In this document: one piece after another, positions 1-8,449 of the stretch
Layout: every line of letters starts with the position of its first letter
Numbering within the stretch: the first letter of the stretch is position 1
Origin: Paramesorhizobium salinisoli
GTDB lineage: Bacteria > Pseudomonadota > Alphaproteobacteria > Rhizobiales > Rhizobiaceae
Length of the DNA: 64,000 bases
Assembly: GCF_003335045.1 (NCBI RefSeq)
Contig: NZ_QOZG01000002.1
Coordinates: 124,001 to 188,000, forward strand
Reading direction: 5' to 3'
The notes under the pieces: model-generated
Told to the model about the DNA's origin: nothing
The model's database searches: none
The model's input: the letters and a program-made list of their open reading frames with translations, nothing else
Program-made: the position numbers and the translations under genes

Positions 1-1188
1 AAGCCGCTCGCAGGCGGCCTCGATGCGGGCAAGGCCTTCGCGTGCTTCATCTTCCGTGATGGTCAGCGGAGGCAGGAGGCGCACCACATTGTCGCCCGCG
101 CCGACGCTCAACAGATTTTCCTCGCGCAGCGCCTCGATGAACGCCGTGTTGGGGACCACGCATTTGAGCCCCATCAGCAGCCCGCTTCCGCGCTGCTCCG
201 ACACCACATCGGGATAACGATCGGCAATAGAGGCGAGCCCCTGCTTGAACAGGCGCGCAATGTCGCGCACATGCTCGATGAACCCGTCGGCCAGAACCAC
301 GTCGAGAACCGCATTGCCAACCGCCATGGCCAGCGGATTGCCGCCATAGGTCGTGCCGTGAACGCCAGCCGTCATGCCCTTGGCCGCCTCGGCCGTGGCA
401 AGGCAGGCGCCCATGGGGAAACCGCCGCCGATGCCTTTGGCAACGGCCATGATATCGGGCGTGACGCCTGCCCATTCATGGGCGAAGAGCTTGCCGGTCC
501 GGCCGACGCCGCACTGCACCTCGTCGAGGAGCAGCAACAGGCCGTGCTCGTCGCAGATCTTGCGCAGCGACCGGAGGCTTTCCTCCGTCACCGGGCGCAA
601 GCCGCCCTCGCCCTGCACCGGCTCAATCAGAATGCCTGCCGTCTCCGGCGTGATCGCCGCCTTCAGCGCTTTTTCGTCACCGAACGGTATCTGGTCGAAG
701 CCGTCGACCTTGGGGCCAAAACCTTCGAGATATTTCGCCTGCCCACCTGCCGCGATTGTCGCCAATGTGCGACCGTGGAAGGCGCCCTCGAAAGTGATGA
801 TGCGGTAGCGCTCCGGATGACCATTGACGTAGTGATAGCGACGGGTGGTCTTGATCGCGCATTCGAGCGCCTCGGCGCCGGAATTGGTGAAAAACACCTT
901 GTCGGCGAAAGTGGCATTGACCAGCCGCTGGCCAAGCTTTTCCTGCCCCGGAATTTCATAGACATTGGAGACATGCCAGAGCTTTTCAGCCTGGGACGTC
1001 AGAGCTTTCACCAGATGGGGGTGTGCATGGCCCAGCGAATTGACGGCGATACCCGCTGCAAAATCGAGATAACGGTCGCCCTTTTCCGTGATCAGCCAGA
1101 CGCCCTCGCCTCGCTCGAAGCGCAATCCGGCACGATTGTAGGTGTCGTAGAGCGGTTGCGCGTTCGCTTGCGTCATGCCAGAGGTCAT
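1..1188 (-). CDS. argD: Acetylornithine aminotransferase, 3' end cut by the window edge
   Basis: PLP-dependent aminotransferase that converts N-acetylglutamate semialdehyde to N-acetylornithine in arginine synthesis (cytoplasm); family members may also act in lysine synthesis. I translated the minus strand by hand. About 396 codons are visible, close to the usual length of about 400, so only the last few residues are missing. Visible motifs are the cofactor-binding stretch [11 protein letters not shown], the acidic [13 protein letters not shown] block, and the Schiff-base lysine in [11 protein letters not shown]. Two in-frame ATGs exist, at 1188 and 1176. I chose 1188 because GGAGG lies 10 bases upstream; the 1176 start ([10 protein letters not shown]) remains possible. 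A promoter and a strong hairpin lie just upstream. In relatives argF often follows argD, but that region is outside the window. Confidence 0.93.
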   Translation of the reverse strand, partial: MTSGMTQANAQPLYDTYNRAGLRFERGEGVWLITEKGDRYLDFAAGIAVNSLGHAHPHLVKALTSQAEKLWHVSNVYEIPGQEKLGQRLVNATFADKVFFTNSGAEALECAIKTTRRYHYVNGHPERYRIITFEGAFHGRTLATIAAGGQAKYLEGFGPKVDGFDQIPFGDEKALKAAITPETAGILIEPVQGEGGLRPVTEESLRSLRKICDEHGLLLLLDEVQCGVGRTGKLFAHEWAGVTPDIMAVAKGIGGGFPMGACLATAEAAKGMTAGVHGTTYGGNPLAMAVGNAVLDVVLADGFIEHVRDIARLFKQGLASIADRYPDVVSEQRGSGLLMGLKCVVPNTAFIEALREENLLSVGAGDNVVRLLPPLTITEDEAREGLARIEAACERL

Positions 1189-1263
1189 GCCAGTCGGGCC
1201 TCCATAGCCTCGTTGGTGAAAGCGGATCGCGCTTTTTCCATGCATGATCCGCGCGGATAAATC

Positions 1264-1285
1264 AAAAAGCCGCCCTCGGGGCGGC
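1264..1285 (-). terminator. Hairpin with T-run just downstream of the argD promoter
   Basis: On the minus strand a perfect 7-bp stem (GCCGCCC at 1269-1275 pairing with GGGCGGC at 1279-1285, 3-base loop) is followed by TTTTT at 1268-1264. It has the form of an intrinsic terminator but lies about 75 bases upstream of argD, reading towards it. It could be an attenuator, the end of a very short RNA, or a 5' stabilizing hairpin. Confidence 0.55.
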
Positions 1286-1296
1286 TCAAGGTCTTC

Positions 1297-1325
1297 AATA
1301 TCGTGCGTGAATGCTTAAATGTCAA
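1297..1325 (-). promoter_or_regulatory. Predicted sigma-70 promoter for argD
   Basis: Reading the minus strand, TTGACA (1325-1320) is followed after 17 bases by GATATT (1302-1297): a perfect -35 box and a 4/6 match to the -10 consensus. Transcription would start near 1290, so the hairpin at 1285-1264 would form almost at the 5' end of the argD message. This is a prediction from pattern only. Confidence 0.5.
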
Positions 1326-1459
1326 TTGAAGCCCGGGGGTGAAGCGGGTGGGTCGTTTTCCGTGTCGCGCTATGCTCCTCACCGGGGAAGCCGATAAAAG
1401 ACCTGCTGCCAACACCCAAGTTGGGGAAAACCGAAAAAACCAAATCAGTGTGGCCGCCT

Positions 1460-1589
1460 GACTCTTGTCATGGAGTCACGCCTTCATGTAGTTTCCCCCT
1501 AGCAAAAACTAGATTTCGTGCGGCGGACCTAGTCATCCGGATAGATATAGTAGTTTTGTCTGGGGCAATCCGGACAGGGCGATGGATTC
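1460..1589 (+). promoter_or_regulatory. Cluster of three GANTC (CcrM-type) sites upstream of gcrA
   Basis: GACTC at 1460-1464, GAGTC at 1473-1477 and GATTC at 1585-1589 lie in the 162 bases before the gcrA start. In Caulobacter and Brucella, GANTC is methylated by CcrM, and GcrA acts with sigma-70 at methylated GANTC promoters. The first two sites straddle TTGTCA (1465-1470), a possible -35 box. Cell-cycle control of gcrA through these sites is inferred. Confidence 0.4.
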
Positions 1590-1621
1590 CGGATTAGAAA
1601 TAGAGATTGGAGCCCAGGACA

Positions 1622-2158
1622 ATGAACTGGACAGACGAGCGCGTAGAACTGCTTAAGAAATTGTGGAGCGAGGGTCTTAGCGCTAGCCAGATAGCAGCAC
1701 AGCTTGGTGGCGTCAGCCGCAATGCGGTTATCGGCAAGGTGCATCGGCTGAAGCTTTCCGGCCGCGGCAAAACGTCTACGACACAGGCGCGCAGCAAGAA
1801 GGTCAATACCACCGCTGCCAGCACGATGCGCGGCAATGTGCAGTCTTCCGGCGCAAGCCAGACGATGGTTCGCACCAGCGTCACCAAGAGCGTCGGCGCG
1901 ACGGCCTTGCAGGCGGAATATGCCGTGGAAGCTGTGGCCCGTACGGTCCTCAAGCCCGCAGCCGACGTCGTGGTGCCGATCTCGCGTCGCCTTTCGCTTC
2001 TGCAGTTGAGCGAGCGGACCTGCAAGTGGCCGGTCGGCGACCCTTTGAACGAGGATTTCCACTTCTGCGGCAATGAATCCGGCGATTCAGGCCCCTATTG
2101 CACCTATCACTCGAAACTGGCTTTCCAGCCGGCATCGGAGCGCCGCCGCGCCCGTTGA
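1622..2158 (+). CDS. gcrA: GcrA cell-cycle transcriptional regulator
   Basis: GcrA is an alphaproteobacterial transcription factor that binds sigma-70 RNA polymerase and activates promoters carrying methylated GANTC sites. The 178-residue product starts MNWTDERVELLKKLW and has the family helix-turn-helix SASQIAAQLGGVSRNAVIGKVHRL at roughly residues 20-43 (written here in full only as its flanks: SASQIAAQLG and AVIGKVHRL). A variable linker follows, then the C-terminal sigma-contacting region with conserved TCKWPVGDP and FCGNE. A longer reading from the TTG at 1607 is possible, but ATG 1622 follows CAGGACA and gives the standard N-terminus. The gene converges on the sensor kinase gene downstream, with 165 bases between them and no clear terminator. 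Confidence 0.95.
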   Translation: MNWTDERVELLKKLWSEGLSASQIAAQLGGVSRNAVIGKVHRLKLSGRGKTSTTQARSKKVNTTAASTMRGNVQSSGASQTMVRTSVTKSVGATALQAEYAVEAVARTVLKPAADVVVPISRRLSLLQLSERTCKWPVGDPLNEDFHFCGNESGDSGPYCTYHSKLAFQPASERRRAR

Positions 2159-2323
2159 GCGAGGCGGCTTGAAGGCGAATTCGCACATTTGCTCCTGCAT
2201 GGCCCAGTGCAGAGGGGTGGAATTGCTGAACCCCCGTTACAGGTGAGAGCAATGGGTTCCGGAAATCCTGAACTTGAACACCGCTCCCGGATATCTTGAG
2301 CACTCAGCGCTGTAAAATTTATC

Positions 2324-3619
2324 TCAGCTTCGGCCTTCAGGCGCGTTGAAGCGTACGACGAAGGTCGAGCCCTCGCCGACCTGCGACCGGATGACGAGCC
2401 TCCCCCTGTGGCGGGTCAGGATGTGCTTGACAATGGCGAGACCGAGGCCGGTTCCCTTCTGCGCACGACTGGTTTCCACATCGACCCGGTAAAAACGCTC
2501 GGTGAGGCGCGGCAGGTGTTCGGAGGGGATGCCCGGCCCGAAATCCTGGATGGAGGCCACGACATCCCGGCCAGCGGAATTGCCGTCTTCCTCCAGACGC
2601 ACGATGACGCGCTTGCCGGACTGTCCGTATTTGCAGGCGTTTTCCAGGAGATTTTGAAATACCTGGATCAGTTCGTCTCGGTCGCCCATAACCTTGACGG
2701 AACCGGCGGGGATCTGTCGCTCGATCGTCACCTCCAGCCCGTTGGCAAGAGGCGTAAGCGTGTCGACGACATGGTTGAGGACATTGGCGAGATCGACGCT
2801 TTGGGTCACCGCGATATGCGCCTTCATTTCGAGACGCGATAGCGAGAGCAGGTCATCGATCAGTCGCGCCATGCGCTCCGCCTGCTTCTGCATGATCTGA
2901 AGGAAACGGTCGCGTGCGGCCTCGTCATTGCGGGCGGGTCCCTGCAGGGTTTCGATGAAGCCGCGCAATGAGGCGAGCGGCGTGCGCAGTTCATGGCTGG
3001 CATTGGCGATGAAGTCCGACCTCATCCGGTCGATCCGGCGCATCTCCGTCTGATCGCGAAAGAGGAGAACGAAAGATGCCTGCTTGCCGGCGCCCGCATC
3101 GAGCGCCATGGCCATGGCCTTGTACCAGCGGTCAAGCGGCAAGCGTTCGAAATAATCTATGGCGCGCGGCTGGCCGTCGGCGATAACGCCCTGGATCAGC
3201 CCGTGCATTTCAGGCGCGCGGAACCTGAGATAGAGCACGGTATCCTCGGTCAGCGGCTGGAATGCCTCCCGCGCCGCCTTGTTGGCGTAAAGCACCATGC
3301 CGCCGGCGTCGAACAGGATCATCGGATCGGGAAGTTGCTCGGCAAGGCGCTCGCCCGAGATGCGCGAAAGGCCGCCTTCCATTCCTTCGCTGCGACTGGA
3401 TTGCTTTTCCTGCGGTCCCTGCACCGGCGTAAACGCGGCAACCGCCAGGAGGAGGACGATGCCGAGGAACAGCAGGACCGGAAAGGAGACGCCCGACACA
3501 AGAACCAGGGCCAACGCCAGAACCGCTATGGCGAGGATATAGCGCGCGCGGATAATACGCCCTACGATCTGCCCTGCCAGACCTCGTGATTTCTGCGTGC
3601 CGTTATCGATCTCGCTCAT
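2324..3619 (-). CDS. PhoR-like membrane sensor histidine kinase
   Basis: Two-component sensor of 431 residues. Two closely spaced hydrophobic segments occupy roughly residues 20-65, followed by a short linker, a PAS domain (about 90-190), a HisKA dimerization domain with the phospho-acceptor in ANASHELRTPL (about residue 210), and a C-terminal ATPase domain with the N box NLLENACKYG, the G1 box DFGPGIP and the G2 box GTGLGLAIVKHI. This order matches phosphate-regulon PhoR. No pst, phoU or phoB genes adjoin it and no response regulator gene is in the window, so the phosphate role is inference. I chose ATG 3619 (MSEIDNG) because AGGACAG sits at good spacing; a GTG at 3634 adds five residues. 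The gene diverges from ppk2 across 125 bases, and a polyphosphate enzyme beside a PhoR-like kinase is suggestive but not proof. Confidence 0.85.
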   Translation of the reverse strand: MSEIDNGTQKSRGLAGQIVGRIIRARYILAIAVLALALVLVSGVSFPVLLFLGIVLLLAVAAFTPVQGPQEKQSSRSEGMEGGLSRISGERLAEQLPDPMILFDAGGMVLYANKAAREAFQPLTEDTVLYLRFRAPEMHGLIQGVIADGQPRAIDYFERLPLDRWYKAMAMALDAGAGKQASFVLLFRDQTEMRRIDRMRSDFIANASHELRTPLASLRGFIETLQGPARNDEAARDRFLQIMQKQAERMARLIDDLLSLSRLEMKAHIAVTQSVDLANVLNHVVDTLTPLANGLEVTIERQIPAGSVKVMGDRDELIQVFQNLLENACKYGQSGKRVIVRLEEDGNSAGRDVVASIQDFGPGIPSEHLPRLTERFYRVDVETSRAQKGTGLGLAIVKHILTRHRGRLVIRSQVGEGSTFVVRFNAPEGRS

Positions 3620-3744
3620 TCTGTCCTGTTCCACATGCCTGCCGCGGTCGGCTCGGACAAACTGGCCTGGAGAGCGCGATGCGCCTCTGGACGCCAGATC
3701 AATGCCCTCGTACCATGTTTCGCATTACATGAAAGGGCGCCGCC

Positions 3745-4680
3745 TTGAATGACACTTTGAAGACAAAACACAAAAACAATGACAAAGCCACTAAACCCGA
3801 AACCGGGGAGCGCGGCATCGCGCTGACGATCGGGGGCAAGCGGCGCGTCTTCGATATCGATTCGGAAAAGCTTCCGAAATGGATAAAGGACAATGCGCTG
3901 ATTTCGGGCTCCTATCCCTATGACCAGCAGATGCCGAAGGATGAGTATCAAGACACATTGGAGAAGTTGCAGATCGAGCTGGTAAAGCTGCAATACTGGA
4001 TGCAGGACACCGGCGAGAGGGTTCTCGTCCTTTTCGAGGGACGCGATACCGCAGGCAAGGGCGGCGCGATCCAGAGGCTGCGGCAATATATGAACCCGCG
4101 CACCGCGCATTATGTGGCGCTTCCCAAGCCGACCGATAGCGAACGCGGGCAATGGTATTTTCAGCGCTATGTCGCGCATTTCCCGGGCGCGGGCGAATTC
4201 GTCACCTTCGACCGCTCCTGGTATAACCGCGCCGGCGTCGAGCCGGTGATGGGGTTCTGCACTCCCGCGCAGACCGAGGCGTTTCTTTCCGAGACGCCCG
4301 ATTTCGAGAAGATGATCGTCACGGACGGCATTCATTTCTTCAAGTTCTGGCTCAATATCGGCCAGGAAGCACAGCTGGAGCGTTTCCATGATCGCCGCCA
4401 TAGCCCGCTCAAGAACTGGAAGTTCTCGCCGATCGACGTAGCCGGCATCGCCCGATGGGATGATTACACTGAAGCGCGCGACAAGATGATGCACCGAACG
4501 CATACGGCCCACGCGCCATGGACGGTGGTGCGCGCGAATGACAAACGGCGGGCGAGGCTCGCCGTCATCAGGCGGTTGCTGCTGTCACTACCCTATAAGG
4601 GCCGCGACCTTAAGGCGATCGGCGGCGAAGACGACCGCATTATCGGCTCCGGACCGGCGTTTCTGACCCCCGGCACCTGA
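3745..4680 (+). CDS. ppk2: Polyphosphate kinase 2 (PPK2)
   Basis: PPK2 enzymes transfer phosphate between polyphosphate and nucleoside diphosphates, usually to make GTP or ATP. The 311-residue protein has the family Walker A region [16 protein letters not shown] at about residues 94-109, the lid [16 protein letters not shown], and the [16 protein letters not shown] block. It is a single-domain PPK2, probably class I. The frame opens with a TTG at 3745, with AAAGGG about 7 bases before it. No in-frame ATG occurs until codon 63, which would remove conserved sequence, so the TTG start is favoured. The last 93 bases overlap the 3' end of the convergent glycosyltransferase gene. Expression may be coupled to phosphate status through the neighbouring sensor kinase, but I see no Pho box. 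Confidence 0.92.
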   Translation: MNDTLKTKHKNNDKATKPETGERGIALTIGGKRRVFDIDSEKLPKWIKDNALISGSYPYDQQMPKDEYQDTLEKLQIELVKLQYWMQDTGERVLVLFEGRDTAGKGGAIQRLRQYMNPRTAHYVALPKPTDSERGQWYFQRYVAHFPGAGEFVTFDRSWYNRAGVEPVMGFCTPAQTEAFLSETPDFEKMIVTDGIHFFKFWLNIGQEAQLERFHDRRHSPLKNWKFSPIDVAGIARWDDYTEARDKMMHRTHTAHAPWTVVRANDKRRARLAVIRRLLLSLPYKGRDLKAIGGEDDRIIGSGPAFLTPGT

Positions 4681-6612
4681 GTTGTCGCCGCTGGTCTGCA
4701 TGGCTTGCGGCTGGGCGCCGTCGGGCTGCCGGCGGGCGAAGCCGGCTGTTGGACGATGCGGCGTTTTCTCCCAGAGATGCGGCGCCTGAAACAATTGCCA
4801 TACCGCTCGCCATGCGGAAATCGACATCAGCAGCCAGTACACCGGTATCCAGCAGAAATATCGGCCAGCCTTTCGCTCGTCGCGAGTAAGCGTCTTCAAT
4901 CCAAGGACGTAATAGCTGAAATAGGCAAGCAGGATATTCATGCTGTCGATACAAAGCAGGTAGAGCGACCAGAAGGAGCTCTGCCCGCCAATGAATACCA
5001 TGAACAGCAGGAGAAACGTCAGTATCATGAAGGGATAGATGAGCGCGGACAGGATGAGGCCCGTCATATAGATCAGGCTTATGGCGGACCGGGCCGCGCC
5101 AAGCTCGCGGCATGTGCGGAGCGGATCGCGCATATGGACGAGCCAGGTCTGCATCCAGCCTTTCAGCCAGCGCGTGCGCTGCTTCTTCCATTCGCCGTAA
5201 TCCTCGGGCGCGTCTTCCCATGTGCCGCGCGTTATCACGCCAATGCGATAGCCGAAACGCGCAAGCCTGATGCCGAGATCCGCATCCTCCGTTACATTGT
5301 GGCCGTCCCAGCCGCCGACGATCTCCAGGCATTTGCGGCGCAGATGGTTGGAGGTCCCGCCAAGCGGCATGACCAGGTCCTTGCCCGCAAGCCAAGGCAG
5401 AAGCCCACGAAACAGCACGGCATATTCAAAGGCGAACATCCGGGCCAACCAGTTGGAACCGACGTTCGAAATCAACAAAGGCGCCTGCAGGCAGGCGAGA
5501 TTTTCGCCGCCGACGCAAAACGCATCCCAGGCTTCCACAAGCTGGTCCGGATGCGGCCTGTCCTCGGCATCATAAACGACGAGAAACTCGCCGCGCGCAA
5601 ACTGCAGCGCATAGTTCAACGCCTTCGGCTTGGTGCGCGGACCTGTGCGCGGAACCTTGATGATCTCAAAGCAGGGCGGCAGCGCATGAATTTCGATCGC
5701 CGCGATCGTCGCGGCATCGTCGGCTTCGCAGACGAGCTTGATATCAAGCTTGGATGCAGGCCATCGGAGCCGCGACAGCGCATCAAGCAATTGCTCGACG
5801 ATTTCGGCCTCTTTATAGAGCGGCACGAGGATCGTATAAACCGGCATGTCCTTCGGTGGTGCGCCCCTCGTCGGCAGCAAGCGCGGCGTCCGTGCTGTCA
5901 AAGAGGCAAGCAGGCGTATTATCCCACAGCTTAAAAAGAGCAATGTCAGGCTGATATGCAGAATGGCCGCCGTTTGCGATGGGTGGAACAGAAAGGACCC
6001 GAACAGGAGAAATACCGTTTCCGCCAGCATGAATGCCTGCCAGCTATGTAAAACGCGGGCTGCCGAGAAATGCGGTGGCGTCATCTCCTGCACCCTTTGC
6101 GCCAGTCCCCTCTCCTGCCGCAGACGCATCATCTCCGCCAGCATTGAAGGCGGGCATATGCGCAGCCGCAGAGCCAAAGCAGGCGATTGCGAAAGACATC
6201 GCTTGAGAACAATCAGATCGCTGATGGTCGGCGCAATAAAAAGCACGGTGCGCCCATCGCCATGCGCCACCAGAGCGTGGCGGATGGCGCGCAGATTTTG
6301 CGGCACATCTTCTTCCCGCAAAAGAATGCGCGAAGAGACGATGCGGTCCTCGAACTTCAGCCCCAACTCATCGGCGATCGCCTTATAGAGCTGGTCCTGC
6401 CCAACCTTGGCGGAGATCATTACCTCGTCGGTAAAAGACGTATTGTTCCTCGTTGCTTCCGTAAAAGCCTGAAGAATTGCATTTCGCCTTGCCCCCTTGA
6501 GGCAAAGTCTTGCAGCGATGGCCGAACAAACCAGAATTTCGGCGCGATATTCCTTCGGCTGCCGGCTCGTTTCCACGGTCCGGAGCTCTTCAAAGCCCTG
6601 AATTGTTGACAT
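4588..6612 (-). CDS. Membrane family-2 glycosyltransferase with an N-terminal MshEN-like domain
   Basis: Predicted polysaccharide-synthesizing glycosyltransferase of 674 residues. The N-terminal ~160 residues resemble the GspE/MshEN-type domain ([10 protein letters not shown] region). Then come two membrane segments (about 190-240) and a GT2 catalytic core from about 255 with [16 protein letters not shown], the metal-binding YDAEDRPHP, the acceptor-site [10 protein letters not shown] and the processive-type QRTRWLKGW motif. Several C-terminal membrane helices follow ([19 protein letters not shown] and later). The arrangement resembles cellulose- or beta-glucan-synthase-like enzymes; the product is unknown. 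No partner polysaccharide genes adjoin it. The C-terminal ~30 residues are hydrophilic and are encoded opposite the end of ppk2. Confidence 0.85.
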   Translation of the reverse strand: MSTIQGFEELRTVETSRQPKEYRAEILVCSAIAARLCLKGARRNAILQAFTEATRNNTSFTDEVMISAKVGQDQLYKAIADELGLKFEDRIVSSRILLREEDVPQNLRAIRHALVAHGDGRTVLFIAPTISDLIVLKRCLSQSPALALRLRICPPSMLAEMMRLRQERGLAQRVQEMTPPHFSAARVLHSWQAFMLAETVFLLFGSFLFHPSQTAAILHISLTLLFLSCGIIRLLASLTARTPRLLPTRGAPPKDMPVYTILVPLYKEAEIVEQLLDALSRLRWPASKLDIKLVCEADDAATIAAIEIHALPPCFEIIKVPRTGPRTKPKALNYALQFARGEFLVVYDAEDRPHPDQLVEAWDAFCVGGENLACLQAPLLISNVGSNWLARMFAFEYAVLFRGLLPWLAGKDLVMPLGGTSNHLRRKCLEIVGGWDGHNVTEDADLGIRLARFGYRIGVITRGTWEDAPEDYGEWKKQRTRWLKGWMQTWLVHMRDPLRTCRELGAARSAISLIYMTGLILSALIYPFMILTFLLLFMVFIGGQSSFWSLYLLCIDSMNILLAYFSYYVLGLKTLTRDERKAGRYFCWIPVYWLLMSISAWRAVWQLFQAPHLWEKTPHRPTAGFARRQPDGAQPQAMQTSGDNSGAGGQKRRSGADNAVVFAADRLKVAALIG

Positions 6613-6990
6613 GCTTATTTCAATGCGATTCCGGAAAGAACTTCCGTATAACTCAAAATAACGCTAACCCCACACGACATTTTCTGCCCCTTTCGAAAAT
6701 GACTTCCGCATTAAATCTATGTGTCTGCAAAATACAATTGTTTTTTATTTGTTACAGCTTCATAATATTCTAATATTAGTGAGTGCAACTTTAGTTTAAA
6801 CTCATGCGCAGCGGCGAATATGATTGCTACACAGAATTGGCGCTGAGACCGGTTTATTGATAGAAGGCTCTGAACACATTCAAGCGCAGCGTGTCCTTTC
6901 AAGAGCATAAAAGTCGCTGTACACCATCAATCGGTGCATCAGCCGATTCCGGTTTGGGCCGATGCTCTGGTTCGAATGCAAACAGGTCCC
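6613..6990. other. AT-rich divergent intergenic region
   Basis: This 378-base gap separates the divergently read glycosyltransferase and solute-binding protein genes. It is visibly more AT-rich than the genes around it and contains a 10-base palindrome AGTTTAAACT near 6792. I see no RNA gene, terminator or confident ORF; it presumably holds both promoters. Short open frames at 6717-6908 (minus) and 6891-7250 (plus) lack any recognizable protein character. Confidence 0.5.
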
Positions 6991-7845
6991 ATGAGATTCC
7001 CAGTATCTGCTTCCTCTCTGATTTTGTCGGCCTGCCTCGCGCTTGGTGTCTCAGCCTCGCCTGCGGCGGCGAAACAACCGGATGTTCCAGCATTCTGGGA
7101 TCCGCACGAGCGCATTGCCAAACCAGACCTCTCCAAGCTGCGCAGGCTGCGTTTCCTGACAAGCGTGGATTTTCCACCCTTCAATTTCGTCGACAGCGGC
7201 GGCAGGCTCGCCGGCTACAACATCGACCTGGCGCGCGCCATCTGCACTGAACTGGCGATCATCGACATCTGCCAGATCGAGGCTATTCCGTGGAACGAAT
7301 TGCGAGGCAGGCTGGAGGCGGGCGAAGGCGAGGCGATCATCGCCGGACTGGAGCCGACAGCGGAAAACCGCGCGGAGTTCGCCTTTTCAAGGCCCTATCT
7401 CCGTCTGCCTGCGCGCTTTGTCACGCAGCGTACAGCCGTGCTGAACGAACCACTCGACCGAAACCTTCGGGGCAAGCGCGTCGGCGTCATAGCAGGAACG
7501 ACGCATGAGACCATGTTGCGCCGCTATTTCCCGCAGACCGGCATCGTCGGCTATACGCTGAGGGATCAACTCCTCAGCGATCTGAAAGCCGGAAAACTCG
7601 ATGCGGTTTTCGGGGACGGCATGACGCTTTCCTTCTGGCTCGACGGGAAGGCGTCGGAAGGTTGCTGCGCTTTTTCAGGCGGCCCCTATCTCGGTCCCCA
7701 ATTTCTCGGAGAGGGCATGACAATCGCCGCATCGACCGGCAATGTACAACTCTCAACGGCATTCGATCACGCGCTGAAAGCCCTGGAGGAAAAGGGCGTC
7801 CTGGCGGAGCTTTACCTCAAATATTTCCCGGTCAGCTTCTACTGA
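6991..7845 (+). CDS. Periplasmic solute-binding protein, family 3
   Basis: Extracytoplasmic binding protein of the SBP_bac_3 type, which captures polar amino acids or similar solutes for ABC import. The 284-residue product begins MRFPVSASSLILSACLALG, a signal peptide with probable cleavage near ASPAAA. The mature lobe contains the family pattern FPPFNFVDSGGRLAGYNIDLARAI (quoted in part: GYNIDLARAI) and the GVIAGTTHE hinge region. The frame extends upstream to a GTG at 6934, but ATG 6991 puts the signal peptide at the N-terminus; the ATG at 6976 is also possible. No permease or ATPase gene is adjacent, so the transporter partners are unknown, and an orphan sensory or binding role cannot be excluded. 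It converges on the TerB-like gene, with two bases between stops. Confidence 0.85.
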   Translation: MRFPVSASSLILSACLALGVSASPAAAKQPDVPAFWDPHERIAKPDLSKLRRLRFLTSVDFPPFNFVDSGGRLAGYNIDLARAICTELAIIDICQIEAIPWNELRGRLEAGEGEAIIAGLEPTAENRAEFAFSRPYLRLPARFVTQRTAVLNEPLDRNLRGKRVGVIAGTTHETMLRRYFPQTGIVGYTLRDQLLSDLKAGKLDAVFGDGMTLSFWLDGKASEGCCAFSGGPYLGPQFLGEGMTIAASTGNVQLSTAFDHALKALEEKGVLAELYLKYFPVSFY

Positions 7846-7847
7846 TA

Positions 7848-8264
7848 TCAAGCGGTCAGCTTGCGGAACCGCACCCGGGCGCTACGCTCGATGGCGGCGA
7901 CCGTCAGTTCGTCGAGGTTCCAGCGATCGCGCAGCATCTGCAGGAACAGCAATTCCTCCTGCTCCACATGCAGGTCGGCGGCCGCAACTTCGACTGCCAG
8001 TGCATAGGCAGTATCGTATAGCCGCTCGGGCAACGCCTCATGGGCGATGTCTAGAATGCGGTCGAGGCCGTCCTCATCCTCCAGGAGCGCATAGCAACGG
8101 GCCGCGAGATCGGGAAGCTTGATGCTGTCGAAGGAGCGGAATACCGGAAGCCGGGTGACGATGTTGCCAATGGAAGCGAGCTCCGCATCGGTCATCCTGG
8201 TGTCCGCCGCCGAGGTCGTGACCATGATGTAAACAAGTGCGTCCTGCGGCGAAATCTTCAACAT
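7848..8264 (-). CDS. TerB-fold (tellurite-resistance-like) protein
   Basis: Cytoplasmic all-helical protein of 138 residues with the TerB signature. It has an N-terminal LVYIMVTTSAADTRMTDAE-type helix with acidic metal-binding residues, and a repeated half around AVEVAAADLHVEQEELLFL. TerB domains are thought to bind metal and act in stress-response complexes. The rest of the ter operon is absent here, so a tellurite phenotype should not be assumed; single-gene TerB proteins are common in this order. The start ATG 8264 follows GAGGAAAAGAC. The 185 bases upstream, shared with lysK, contain a perfect inverted repeat. Confidence 0.85.
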   Translation of the reverse strand: MLKISPQDALVYIMVTTSAADTRMTDAELASIGNIVTRLPVFRSFDSIKLPDLAARCYALLEDEDGLDRILDIAHEALPERLYDTAYALAVEVAAADLHVEQEELLFLQMLRDRWNLDELTVAAIERSARVRFRKLTA

Positions 8265-8375
8265 GTCTTTTCCTCGTGTATTTGCAAATCACCGTGAACC
8301 TAGGAAGACCAAGGCATCGGCGCAAGGAAATTCCGGTGCGGACATTGACGCAGAACGGCCATAACCATAGAGCAA

Positions 8376-8402
8376 GTAAATTAGCCTAGAACGCTAATTT
8401 AC
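8376..8402. promoter_or_regulatory. Perfect 10-bp inverted repeat upstream of lysK
   Basis: GTAAATTAGC (8376-8385) and its exact complement GCTAATTTAC (8393-8402) flank a 7-base spacer. The repeat ends 47 bases before the lysK start and about 110 bases before the TerB-like gene on the other strand. No T-run follows, so an operator is more likely than a terminator. The bound regulator is unknown. Confidence 0.4.
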
Positions 8403-8449
8403 CATTCAGAGTGCGCATGAGCGCAGGATTTCGACACCAGGACCTCAAA

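Noticed and set aside
271-1260. Plus-strand open frame of 329 codons opposite argD
   Set aside because: The minus strand encodes a textbook aminotransferase with all motifs; the plus frame has no family character and is a shadow caused by GC-rich codon bias.
7848-8264. Tellurite resistance determinant
   Set aside because: Only a single TerB-fold gene is present, without terC, terD, terE or terZ; resistance cannot be inferred.
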